Assembly: GCA_009785555.1 (NCBI GenBank)
Contig: WQWB01000002.1
Coordinates: 1 to 64,000, forward strand
Source of the DNA: Defluviitaleaceae bacterium
Lineage (GTDB): Bacteria; Bacillota; Clostridia; Lachnospirales; WRAX01
Length of the DNA: 64,000 bases
Direction of reading: 5' to 3'
Of the stretch, positions 36,177 through 43,801 are shown piece by piece. Position 1 is the first letter of the stretch, and the number at the start of each line of letters is the position of its first letter. The notes beneath the pieces are model-generated. The model had not been told where the DNA came from. It saw only the letters and a list, made by a program, of their open reading frames with translations, and ran no database searches. A program made the position numbers and the translations under genes.

Positions 36177-36599
36177 CTACGGAAGAAGATTAAACCTTAT
36201 TGTAAACGGCTCGCTGTCAATGCCGCTTTCCACGTGGCGCAGGATAACGTTTTCAAACACGTAGAGCCCAACAGGCACTTGTGCCCCACCGGTAACAACA
36301 TGAAAAGATAACGTTCCAGTCCATACAATATACGATAAAATCGCAAGAACATTCCCCGGAGAAGTGGAGGCCACAACCCCAATAGCTAACTCCCTTACAC
36401 CATCGGGAAGCTGTAGGCCTGTTGGTACATCCAATTGGAATGGGTTTACGGGGCGAGATATATCATGCGGATTACCGTTATTAGCCAACCTCGCCACCTC
36501 ATCCGCCAAAATCTGTTGCGGCGACACAAGCTGCGGTATTGTAAGCACAGGTTTAACCACATTATCAATAATTGGCGGCGAATAACCAATGTTTATCAT
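36177..36599 (-). CDS. Detached C-terminal surface-protein domain
   Basis: The 140 residues are homologous to the C-terminal half of the SLH protein at 38914. Shared segments include ARLxNNGNPHD, a P(T/S)GLxLP(D/E)G stretch, PVPVGLYVFENVILRHVESG and PFTIRFN. In the neighbour this domain is fused behind SLH repeats. Here it has no signal peptide, and its ATG overlaps the stop of the upstream SLH/Ig-like gene as TAATG. Either it is co-translated and held by its partner, or the two frames are halves of one broken gene. No slippery sequence for programmed frameshifting was seen. Confidence 0.6.
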   Translation of the reverse strand: MINIGYSPPIIDNVVKPVLTIPQLVSPQQILADEVARLANNGNPHDISRPVNPFQLDVPTGLQLPDGVRELAIGVVASTSPGNVLAILSYIVWTGTLSFHVVTGGAQVPVGLYVFENVILRHVESGIDSEPFTIRFNLLP

Positions 36600-38779
36600 T
36601 AGCTAATATACCCAGGCGCACTGGTTGTCGCCGGCGTTAAACTAAATATTATACCACCTGTAGCCCACCACGCAGATATGGCCGGGTTGGTTATAACCCC
36701 TTCAACTATCGCCATTATGTCAGCCTGCGTCGTTTGGTTTGTAGGTGTGTATGCTTGCAACGCGGCCCATGCAGCCGTTCCAGCCTGTTGGGCCGTTTGC
36801 ATGTTACCCGGCACAAAGCTGATGGTAAAATTATCCGTAAAGTCCACCCCGGGTGCTGCGCCGTTTACAACCGTTGCAACCACGGCAACCGTACCCACAC
36901 CCGTTGCGGATGCAACGCCGCCAGAGACGGCCGCGCCCGGCGCCGAACTGCCCGCACCCAAGCTCCATTCAATCGTTTGGTATGTGGCATTGCCCGGCGT
37001 AACCGTACCCGCAAGGTTTACCGTTGTTGGTGGCGGCGAGGATACAGGCATCAGTGTCGTGGATGTTTTAGTAATCTCCGTAACTGGAACGAATACGCTA
37101 ACTGTAAAGTCCTTCGTAAAGTCCTCCGTAGCGGATGCGCCGTTTATAACCGTTGCTCTAACGGTTACCGTACCCGTATCCGTTGCGCTAAGCACGTTAT
37201 CCACAAGGGTTGATCCGGTTGCGCCCGGACTTACGATACTCCACACGATGCTTTGGCTTGACGCGTTAAGCGGCACAACATCCGCCGTAAGCGTAAGCGG
37301 CGTACCCGCTATCAAGGTTAGCGACGATGTTTTGATGATATCCGTAACGGGCTGCATCGCGGTGATCATAAAATCTTTGTAAAAATCCATGCCTGGCGCA
37401 ACCCCGTCCACAACTGTTGCGCGCACGATTGCCGTGCCGCCAACAGATAAGCTAAGCTGGTTGCCGCCGGATATAACCGCACCCATTACACCTGCGTTTT
37501 CAACACTCCATACAATGGTTTGGTTAGTTGCGTTGCCCGGCACCACGTCAGCGGTAAGTGCAAGCGGCGTGCCGGCCGCCATCGTTGATGCGGATGTCTT
37601 TACTATCCCGGTAACCGGTTGAACCACGGTAATCGTAAAATCCTTATAAAAATCCGTACCCCATGCAACGCCATCCACAACCGTTGCGCGCACGACTGCT
37701 GTACCGCCGGCCGCTATGCTAAGCAAATTGCCGCCGGTTACCGTTGCGCCGGTTGTGCCTTCATCTACTACGCTCCATTCAATGCCTTGGCGCGTGGCGT
37801 ATGATGGCATTACCTCTGCGGAGAGAATAAGCGGGATACCTGCCACAGCATCCGTAGGCGACGTCTTTATAATCTCCGTAACGGCGATGTGGTGGTTATT
37901 ATAATCAAGCAAGACAAAACCGGCAAAGATTGCCGTATCCTCCGTAATCGAGAAAGTGAACGTTTCGTTCCTAGACACTAAACCCACGCCGCTTGCCGTG
38001 GCGAACCAGGCGTCAAGCCCGTACCCGGCCGTTGGCGTTGCCCTAACCGTTACGTTTGTACCGGCTGGGAAACGATGTACCGCGGCGTTATTGCCTACGA
38101 TTGCCACGTTGCCGTACCTGCCATCTTGATGCATAATGTTGCCCACGGTAAGGGTAAAATACTCTACTTCAACTTCCTCCGTCAATTGCTCCGCCATTTC
38201 CGTTGCATATTCAACTGTGCCAGTTATATCCGCAAGTGTGTGTATAAGGCTTGCAAAAACAGCGGCCGCGTCTGCCCTTGTGGCCGCTTCGTAATCGCCC
38301 GTTTCAAGCTGCGGCAAGTCAAGCCCGCGGATGGTTATATAGCGGTTTAGGAGAAGTGCCATCTCGTACAGTGTTATCAGCCTGCCGGGCGCAAAGTTAC
38401 CGCCGCCTACGCCGTATACAAGGCCTTGGCCGGCCGCCCAGCCCACCGCGCCAAAATACCATGCACCCGGAGTTACGTCGTAAAAACTCTGCGTATCAAC
38501 CGTATACGCCGCAAAGTCGACCCGCTCTAAATTGCCAAGCACCTGGACGAACATCGCCCTCGTCATGCCTTTATCCGGCTCAAACGTTGTCGCAGACGTG
38601 CCGTGGAACAGCCCAGCCTCCCATACCGCGGCTACGTGCGGGTAATACCACGCGTCCTCCGATACGTCGGTAAACGGTAATGGCGATGCCTCACTCGCAA
38701 ACGCCGTTGCGCCGATGCTGCCAGCCGCCATAATAACGGCGACAACTAGGGCTAATAGCTTTTTTTGTGTACCATTCAT
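36599..38779 (-). CDS. S-layer (SLH) protein with Ig-like repeats, C-terminus apparently truncated
   Basis: The secreted wall-bound protein has 726 residues. A signal peptide (LLALVVAVIMAAGSIGATAFA) is followed by two to three SLH repeats (~32-185, e.g. LPFTDVSEDAWYYPHVAAVW). Next comes a beta-rich linker, then four ~85-residue BIG2-like repeats from about residue 297, each starting VT(E/G/D)I(I/V)KTS and ending in a KDFTITV-type strand. The tail (SAWWATGGIIFSLTPATTSA) is the first part of a module that in related proteins continues with GxITGTITL, but a stop follows GYIS. A promoter at 38810 and AGGAGGT precede it. Confidence 0.85.
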   Translation of the reverse strand: MNGTQKKLLALVVAVIMAAGSIGATAFASEASPLPFTDVSEDAWYYPHVAAVWEAGLFHGTSATTFEPDKGMTRAMFVQVLGNLERVDFAAYTVDTQSFYDVTPGAWYFGAVGWAAGQGLVYGVGGGNFAPGRLITLYEMALLLNRYITIRGLDLPQLETGDYEAATRADAAAVFASLIHTLADITGTVEYATEMAEQLTEEVEVEYFTLTVGNIMHQDGRYGNVAIVGNNAAVHRFPAGTNVTVRATPTAGYGLDAWFATASGVGLVSRNETFTFSITEDTAIFAGFVLLDYNNHHIAVTEIIKTSPTDAVAGIPLILSAEVMPSYATRQGIEWSVVDEGTTGATVTGGNLLSIAAGGTAVVRATVVDGVAWGTDFYKDFTITVVQPVTGIVKTSASTMAAGTPLALTADVVPGNATNQTIVWSVENAGVMGAVISGGNQLSLSVGGTAIVRATVVDGVAPGMDFYKDFMITAMQPVTDIIKTSSLTLIAGTPLTLTADVVPLNASSQSIVWSIVSPGATGSTLVDNVLSATDTGTVTVRATVINGASATEDFTKDFTVSVFVPVTEITKTSTTLMPVSSPPPTTVNLAGTVTPGNATYQTIEWSLGAGSSAPGAAVSGGVASATGVGTVAVVATVVNGAAPGVDFTDNFTISFVPGNMQTAQQAGTAAWAALQAYTPTNQTTQADIMAIVEGVITNPAISAWWATGGIIFSLTPATTSAPGYIS

Positions 38780-38809
38780 GTTGAAACCTCCTTGGAATTC
38801 GTATAACGT

Positions 38810-38839
38810 ATTATATCAAATATACCAAGATGCTGTCAA
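38810..38839 (-). promoter_or_regulatory. SigA-type promoter for the SLH/Ig-like gene
   Basis: On the minus strand TTGACA (38839-38834), an 18-nt spacer and TATAAT (38815-38810) form a near-consensus promoter about 30 nt before the start codon. Confidence 0.8.
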
Positions 38840-38862
38840 ACATTTTCTTTACATTTCCTTAA

Positions 38863-38888
38863 CATTAGTTTACATTTGTAAACTAATG
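38863..38888. promoter_or_regulatory. Perfect 11-bp inverted repeat upstream of the promoter
   Basis: CATTAGTTTAC and GTAAACTAATG flank a 4-nt centre, 24 nt upstream of the -35 box. There is no T run, so an operator or an mRNA 3'-end stabiliser for the gene at 38914 is more likely than a terminator. Confidence 0.5.
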
Positions 38889-38913
38889 CGTGCCATTGGT
38901 TATGCCACTCAAA

Positions 38914-39990
38914 TTAATTTACGATAACATTGATCCTAAGCGTAAACGGCGCGCTGTTTGTGCCGCTTTCCGTATGGCGCAATATGACATTTGGAAATAT
39001 ATATAACCCTGCCGGAACGGGCTCACCTCTCGTAATAACATTTACGAACAACATCTGTGGCTGTACAACATTAAACGGCGAAAAATTTAACGCCATTCCA
39101 GCTGTAACAAAACGTGGTATACCTGCCGATAACACCGTAAGTAAAAACTCGCCGTGAAAAGAAAGTGTTTCAACATAATTCATAAGCACTATTCCTTCAG
39201 GAAGCTCCAGCCCTGTCGAAACATTAGGGCTGAATTGGTTAGCCGGGATATTAACATCATGCGGATTGCCGTTATTGTATAATCTCGCCACAACAGCCGC
39301 CAAAGCATCCGCGGGCGCAATTTCCACTCTAACCTCAACGTTCTCCGCTGGTATGGTTATTTGTACTTCGCCTACTTTTTCCTCCGCTTGTTCCGCTGCG
39401 ATTTCTTCTGTATGTTCCACCTCTTCAGATGTAGTTACCGCCGCGCGTAATAGGCTTACAAAGACTGTGGCAGCGTCGGCTCTCGTCGCCGCGTCGTGGT
39501 TATCTGTCTCAAACCTTGGTAAACCAAGCCCACGGATGGCAATATAGCGGTTAAGCAAAAGCGTCATTTCATGGCGGGTTATCGGCCTGTCTGGTTCAAA
39601 GTTACCGCCGCCGGCGCCATATATAAATCCCTGCGCCTCAGCGAACGAAACCGCGGCAAAATACCACGAGCCAGGCAATACATCGTAAAATCTCTGTGTC
39701 GCGTCTGTATAGGCCGCTAAATCAACTCTCTCCAAATTTGCAAGGATCTGAACGAACATCGCCCTCGTCACGTTTCCCATTGGTTCAAACGTCGTCGCAG
39801 ACGTACCGCGAATAAGTTGGCTTTCCCATACCATAGCAACATGCGGGTAGTACCACGCGTCCTCCGATACATCGGTAAACGGCAGCTGCCTGGGTTGTAC
39901 AGCGCTTGCAAACGCCGTTACGCCGATACTGCCTGCCATCAAAACAATGGCTACGGCTACGGCAAAAACCTTATTTTGTGTACTCTTCAT
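38914..39990 (-). CDS. SLH-domain surface protein
   Basis: The 358 residues begin with a signal peptide (KVFAVAVAIVLMAGSIGVTAFAS). The SLH repeats (~32-175) are close to those of the 726-residue neighbour, sharing PFTDVSEDAWYYPHVA. A Glu-rich linker (EEVEHTEEIAAEQAEEKVGE) and a ~145-residue C-terminal domain follow, the latter shared with the separate ORF at 36177. It should be bound to the cell wall. It lies 12 nt downstream of the TPR gene with AAGGAGG before its ATG, so the two form an operon. The pair of paralogs probably arose by duplication. Confidence 0.88.
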   Translation of the reverse strand: MKSTQNKVFAVAVAIVLMAGSIGVTAFASAVQPRQLPFTDVSEDAWYYPHVAMVWESQLIRGTSATTFEPMGNVTRAMFVQILANLERVDLAAYTDATQRFYDVLPGSWYFAAVSFAEAQGFIYGAGGGNFEPDRPITRHEMTLLLNRYIAIRGLGLPRFETDNHDAATRADAATVFVSLLRAAVTTSEEVEHTEEIAAEQAEEKVGEVQITIPAENVEVRVEIAPADALAAVVARLYNNGNPHDVNIPANQFSPNVSTGLELPEGIVLMNYVETLSFHGEFLLTVLSAGIPRFVTAGMALNFSPFNVVQPQMLFVNVITRGEPVPAGLYIFPNVILRHTESGTNSAPFTLRINVIVN

Positions 39991-40002
39991 ATTAAAACCT
40001 CC

Positions 40003-41166
40003 TTAGATTTCGCAATCCATATTTTCGCGGTATTCATCTTTAAGACCGCCCAAAACTTTCTTCAAAATAACTTGGTATTCCTTTATGCGCCCCTGTGCTT
40101 TACGCACCCGGGCAAATTCTAAATTTACGCGCGGGTTATCCTTATCTATTGATATGGCGCGGGTAACAGCCGTGTAGGCCTTGTCGTGGTCGTAATTTGC
40201 AAGATGGTACGCGGCGAGGCGTGTCCAAAGGTTTGCGTTTGATTTTTCCGTATCCAACGCCTGCTCTATGCAACGTATGGCGGCAGGCAGGTTATTGTTT
40301 TCAGCGTGAAGCTCTGCCAACTTCCTTAAAAAGCCTTTATCCTTAACCGGGGATGATTCCATTAGAAGCACAGCCGCCTCAAACCTCCGCATACGCACTA
40401 AGGCGTCTGCCAGTTTATGGGTATAATGCGGGTTTGCGTCCACCGCCGAGGCCTGCTGGTACAACTCCGCCGCGGCGGCAAAGTCGCCGTCACGCTCCGC
40501 CAGCTCCCCGCGCAGGAAACAAACATCCGCGCATACACCTTGCGCTTCGGCGATTCCTATATAATATCTCGCCGCCGCACCGTCGCCAGCGTACACGTAT
40601 GCTTCGGCCAAATGCAGTATTATATTTATATTATCCGGTTCCAAGCATTCCGCTCGCTTCAAATATTCGATCGCGCCAACAAAATCGCCCTGCCTCATCA
40701 GTGCAATTCCGGCGTTATTTAATAATGCCGTACTCTCAGTATAAGTAAGCGCTTTTTTATAAAGGGCAAATGCCTTAACCGGCTCATCCCTGTTCATCAG
40801 GTAGTCGGCACGTTCCTTTAGCTTTTCCCACTCCATGCGATTTTCCCACTCAAGAAGCTCGCCGCGTATGCCTTCGGTATCCTCGAAGTCAAAATAATCC
40901 GTAATGGATAAAAATTGAATAAACCGCTCCGTAAACCCAGCAACTTTGTTAAGCTCCCTGATTTTAGACGAAATAAACGAGAGCCCGAGTCCCACCTTAA
41001 CCCACTCAGCAAAATCTTCGCATGCAAAATCATCTATACTCTGCTTCCAATAATGGAAACAGTGGTACAACGCCTCCTCAAGGGAGAAGACGTTTATACC
41101 AGTGGCTTTAAATTTATACGGCAATGCCGCATCTATGGTGGCGGCGGGGATGATTAGCATAAACAT
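40003..41166 (-). CDS. TPR-repeat protein
   Basis: The cytoplasmic protein of about 387 residues has an N-terminal helical part followed from ~residue 130 by consecutive tetratricopeptide repeats, for example ALLNNAGIALMRQGDFVGAI and NLWTRLAAYHLANYDHDKAY. Such repeats serve as protein-binding scaffolds. I chose the ATG at 41166 because GAAAGGG lies 6 nt upstream; a TTG at 41181 contains that site. Co-transcription with the SLH gene below hints at a role in surface-protein export or assembly, an inference from position alone. Confidence 0.8.
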   Translation of the reverse strand: MFMLIIPAATIDAALPYKFKATGINVFSLEEALYHCFHYWKQSIDDFACEDFAEWVKVGLGLSFISSKIRELNKVAGFTERFIQFLSITDYFDFEDTEGIRGELLEWENRMEWEKLKERADYLMNRDEPVKAFALYKKALTYTESTALLNNAGIALMRQGDFVGAIEYLKRAECLEPDNINIILHLAEAYVYAGDGAAARYYIGIAEAQGVCADVCFLRGELAERDGDFAAAAELYQQASAVDANPHYTHKLADALVRMRRFEAAVLLMESSPVKDKGFLRKLAELHAENNNLPAAIRCIEQALDTEKSNANLWTRLAAYHLANYDHDKAYTAVTRAISIDKDNPRVNLEFARVRKAQGRIKEYQVILKKVLGGLKDEYRENMDCEI

Positions 41167-41246
41167 CCAAAACCCTTTCAAATAAAATAAACCAACTGTA
41201 TAACCTTATTATTAACATATAGAAGAATTACTTATAAATACTAACC

Positions 41247-42071
41247 TTACACAAGCTCAAGCAGTTTAACTGCCCGCTCGTATGCCCGCGCTAGGTACGC
41301 CTCGGCGGACAAGTCGTTGTATATCGCCGCTCCCTCATGCTTACGGTTAAAATCCACTTCCAGCGTAAAATATTCAATTCGCTTACACTCTTTAAGCCTA
41401 CGCATCTTATCCACCCAATCTATCGTACCGTCTCTGGGCAGAACATGTGCGTCACAATCCCAATTCGGTGTGCCGTCGGGTTTTATTGGGTCCGCAAAAT
41501 TATCGTTAATGTGGACAGCAAAAAGTCTATCGCCGTACAGCCCTAAGGCGTCGTACGGTCTATTCACGTTCTCATGCCCGCTGTCGTAGCACAAACCTAC
41601 ATTCGGAGATGAGAAATGGTTAAAAACCGCAGCTAGATGATCAGGCGACCACAAGTTCTCGAACGCCAACTTCACGTTTTTCTGTTCCGCAGCCTCAATT
41701 ATCTTAACAATACGGCGAAGGCCAATATCAGACACCGGCGGATACGGCGGCATGGACGTAAGATGGATTACAGCGGATGGGATTTGGTAAGCGGCGCAGT
41801 CGTTTACGCAGGAAATCAGCATATCACGGTATACATCACCGTCAAATCCTTCTTGCCAAACGGAGCTTGCGTTTGCGGAAGGAGCATGTATGTTGTCTAT
41901 CTCTAAGCCTATCCCTCTCGCCAGTTTCGGCTGCTTACGCTTATCAAGCACACCGTCTATGTCACCCCACCATAAGCACGTCGCGGCGAACCCGGCGGCC
42001 TTTATCAAACGGAACGTTTCATCAAGCGGTACATCTTTGTAACTTATCCATGGACAAATGCCGATTTTCAT
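41247..42071 (-). CDS. Sugar phosphate isomerase/epimerase-like TIM-barrel protein
   Basis: The 274-residue protein belongs to the xylose isomerase-like AP endonuclease 2 superfamily. ICPWISYKDVPLDETF is at the N-terminus, FENLWSP and CYDSGHEN supply metal ligands (Glu, Asp, His), and VHINDN and EVDFNRKHEG complete the site. Family members isomerise or epimerise sugars with a divalent metal; the substrate is unknown. Its ribosome site and first five codons are repeated twice upstream in a 76-bp tandem duplication, creating short decoy reading frames. Confidence 0.85.
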   Translation of the reverse strand: MKIGICPWISYKDVPLDETFRLIKAAGFAATCLWWGDIDGVLDKRKQPKLARGIGLEIDNIHAPSANASSVWQEGFDGDVYRDMLISCVNDCAAYQIPSAVIHLTSMPPYPPVSDIGLRRIVKIIEAAEQKNVKLAFENLWSPDHLAAVFNHFSSPNVGLCYDSGHENVNRPYDALGLYGDRLFAVHINDNFADPIKPDGTPNWDCDAHVLPRDGTIDWVDKMRRLKECKRIEYFTLEVDFNRKHEGAAIYNDLSAEAYLARAYERAVKLLELV

Positions 42072-42286
42072 TGATTACTCCCATTCCCTTATATCAACCG
42101 AGGCGAACTCAGTTCGCCCCTACGAGGTTACAGATGCCGATTTTCATTGATTACTCCCATTCCCTTATATTAACCAAGGCGAACTCAGTTCGCCCCTACG
42201 AGGTTACAGATGCCGATTTTCATTGATTACTCCCATTCCTTTAAAATTAACCCCGGCGAACTCGGTTCCGCCCCTACGCGGTTACG
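42059..42286. repeat. Three 76-bp tandem units containing a start region and a palindrome
   Basis: The unit holds the isomerase gene's GGGAG ribosome site, its ATG and first five codons, plus a GGCGAACTCAGTTCGCCCCT palindrome. Copies begin at 42059, 42135 and 42211, the last diverged at its far end. On the minus strand each upstream copy encodes a 12-residue frame, MKIGICNLVGAN (42147-42109 and 42223-42185), which ends at a TGA inside the palindrome. Confidence 0.9.
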
Positions 42287-43388
42287 TTCCCCATATCCTC
42301 TTCTGCGTCCATGGCGGTGCGTCAACCGTCCAAAACGGGTCGCAGGGCGAGATGCCAAGCGGCAGGAATGCAGCGGATGCAAGATACAGGCTGCCAGTGC
42401 TGATATACGATTCACCTATTTCTGGCTGGTGCGCGTTTATGCCGATGTTAAGGAAACCATCCTCACGGTATGATGAAGGGGTTAGGGTTTTTTCAACCAC
42501 GGAATATAAAACATCACGCGCTGTTTCACGTGGAACATTTTGGGATAAGCGGTTTTGCTGCGTCAGCATCGCAAGCAAATGAAAAACACCACAACGATAA
42601 GCTAGGGACCGCCCTACGGCAATATACGTGCCATCAGGCGCGACGAGGTTTTCAAGCACCTCAGCAAAGCGCTTCGCGCGCTCCAAGACGCGTTCCACCG
42701 CGCCATCTGCCATCCATTCCGGCGCATAATCGCAAATATCCAGCATCATCGGATGAATGACAAGACTGTTATAATAATCCGTCGCGAACTTTGGCCCGTC
42801 GCCGTACCAGCCGTCGCCGAAATACCAAGACTCCACAAGGTTGAAGTAATTGAGTATTTTATCTCTATCCGCCTTGCCCGTAATAAACTTCCAAAGCAAC
42901 TCTACCTCCGTGGAAAACAACACCCAGTTATTGTTATACGGCGTCATTTTCCGCACAGCCTGGAAAAGCCTTATCACGTTCTCCTTCGTCGCGTCAGGCA
43001 AGGGCGACCACAAGGCCGACGGAGCACGCAGTATAGCTTGGGCAAGGAACGCCGCATCCACCAAAAATTGGCTTGCGCCGTTTCCGCAATTGGTATAATC
43101 CGCGAAATCCGGCGAGTTCGGGTTGGTTTGCCAATCTATTGCGCTACATGCCATTTGCAAGTACTTTTGCCGCAACAAAACCTCCGCATTGTCGTATATA
43201 TCCGCGGACAGCCACGGCGCAAGGCCGTTCAGCAAACGCCCGATGGCCTCCAGCCCCGTATACTTTACACGGTTCGCGCCTGGCTTTTCCTCAACCGACA
43301 TGGTTGCGAAAAGTTCACCACAGGCGGCGGCAGCGAGGACAGGGTCAGCCAGTTTAATGAGATTGGATAGAAAATCAGATCTTCTCAC
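42282..43388 (-). CDS. DUF2264 domain protein
   Basis: The protein of about 368 residues is an alpha-helical (alpha/alpha toroid-like) protein of the DUF2264 family, often found near polysaccharide-degrading genes. Conserved features are SPDFADYTNCGNGASQFLVD, TPYNNNWVLFSTEVE and SWYFGDGWYGDGP. I place the start at the GTG 43388, which overlaps the VOC stop as GTGA; an upstream in-frame GTG at 43406 is possible. Its C-terminus ends next to the 76-bp tandem repeats. Biochemical function is unknown; a glycosidase-like role is inferred. Confidence 0.85.
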   Translation of the reverse strand: MRRSDFLSNLIKLADPVLAAAACGELFATMSVEEKPGANRVKYTGLEAIGRLLNGLAPWLSADIYDNAEVLLRQKYLQMACSAIDWQTNPNSPDFADYTNCGNGASQFLVDAAFLAQAILRAPSALWSPLPDATKENVIRLFQAVRKMTPYNNNWVLFSTEVELLWKFITGKADRDKILNYFNLVESWYFGDGWYGDGPKFATDYYNSLVIHPMMLDICDYAPEWMADGAVERVLERAKRFAEVLENLVAPDGTYIAVGRSLAYRCGVFHLLAMLTQQNRLSQNVPRETARDVLYSVVEKTLTPSSYREDGFLNIGINAHQPEIGESYISTGSLYLASAAFLPLGISPCDPFWTVDAPPWTQKRIWGT

Positions 43389-43789
43389 CCAGCCATCAAC
43401 TCCCACTGCACACCGTACTTATCCAAAAGCGAAACGAAGGCCGCGCAATATGTGGTACTCTCCATCGGACTGAGGATTTCCGCGCCTTCGGCAATGACTT
43501 CATATGCTGCCTTCAATTCTTCAACCGTATCGAAGTGGATCAACAGCGATACTTGATTGCCTGCGCGGTAACCGTCCGTCGCATCATTTAGAAATAGGCG
43601 TTGTTCGCCTATAATTATTTCCGAGTGATATACCAGCTCTTTATGGTTTTCCTCGGCCATATAATCCGCCGGGTCGGCGTCAGAATTAAGGAATATGGCT
43701 TTAACTTCCGCGCCGAACGCTCGCTTGTATAACTCCACGGCCTGTTTACAATTACCGTAAAAGTGCATGTTTGGTATGATATGCGTCAT
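43385..43789 (-). CDS. VOC family protein (PhnB-like)
   Basis: The 134-residue glyoxalase-fold protein resembles PhnB/3-demethylubiquinone methyltransferase-like VOC proteins: MTHIIPNMHFYGNCKQAVEL and FGAEVKAIF at the start, FLNDATDG in the middle and DKYGVQWEL at the end. Members bind metal or small ligands, and the function of this group is mostly unknown. It overlaps the DUF2264 start by 4 nt and lies 12 nt after a large secreted-protein gene. Confidence 0.85.
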   Translation of the reverse strand: MTHIIPNMHFYGNCKQAVELYKRAFGAEVKAIFLNSDADPADYMAEENHKELVYHSEIIIGEQRLFLNDATDGYRAGNQVSLLIHFDTVEELKAAYEVIAEGAEILSPMESTTYCAAFVSLLDKYGVQWELMAG

Positions 43790-43801
43790 CTCAATTTCCT
43801 C

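Noticed and set aside
36596-36610. Programmed frameshift joining the two halves of the split surface protein
   Set aside because: The junction is TAATG with no slippery heptamer, and reading in the other frames does not continue the interrupted module.
36678-37622. Long open frames on the plus strand opposite the SLH/Ig-like gene
   Set aside because: They mirror the repeated Ig-like modules, have no ribosome sites, and their residue composition (Val/Thr/Ala-rich) follows from the reverse complement of the real gene.
42753-43370. A 205-codon plus-strand frame with no homology
   Set aside because: It lies entirely opposite the DUF2264 gene, is rich in Arg and His, and has no start signals. 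It is an antisense shadow.
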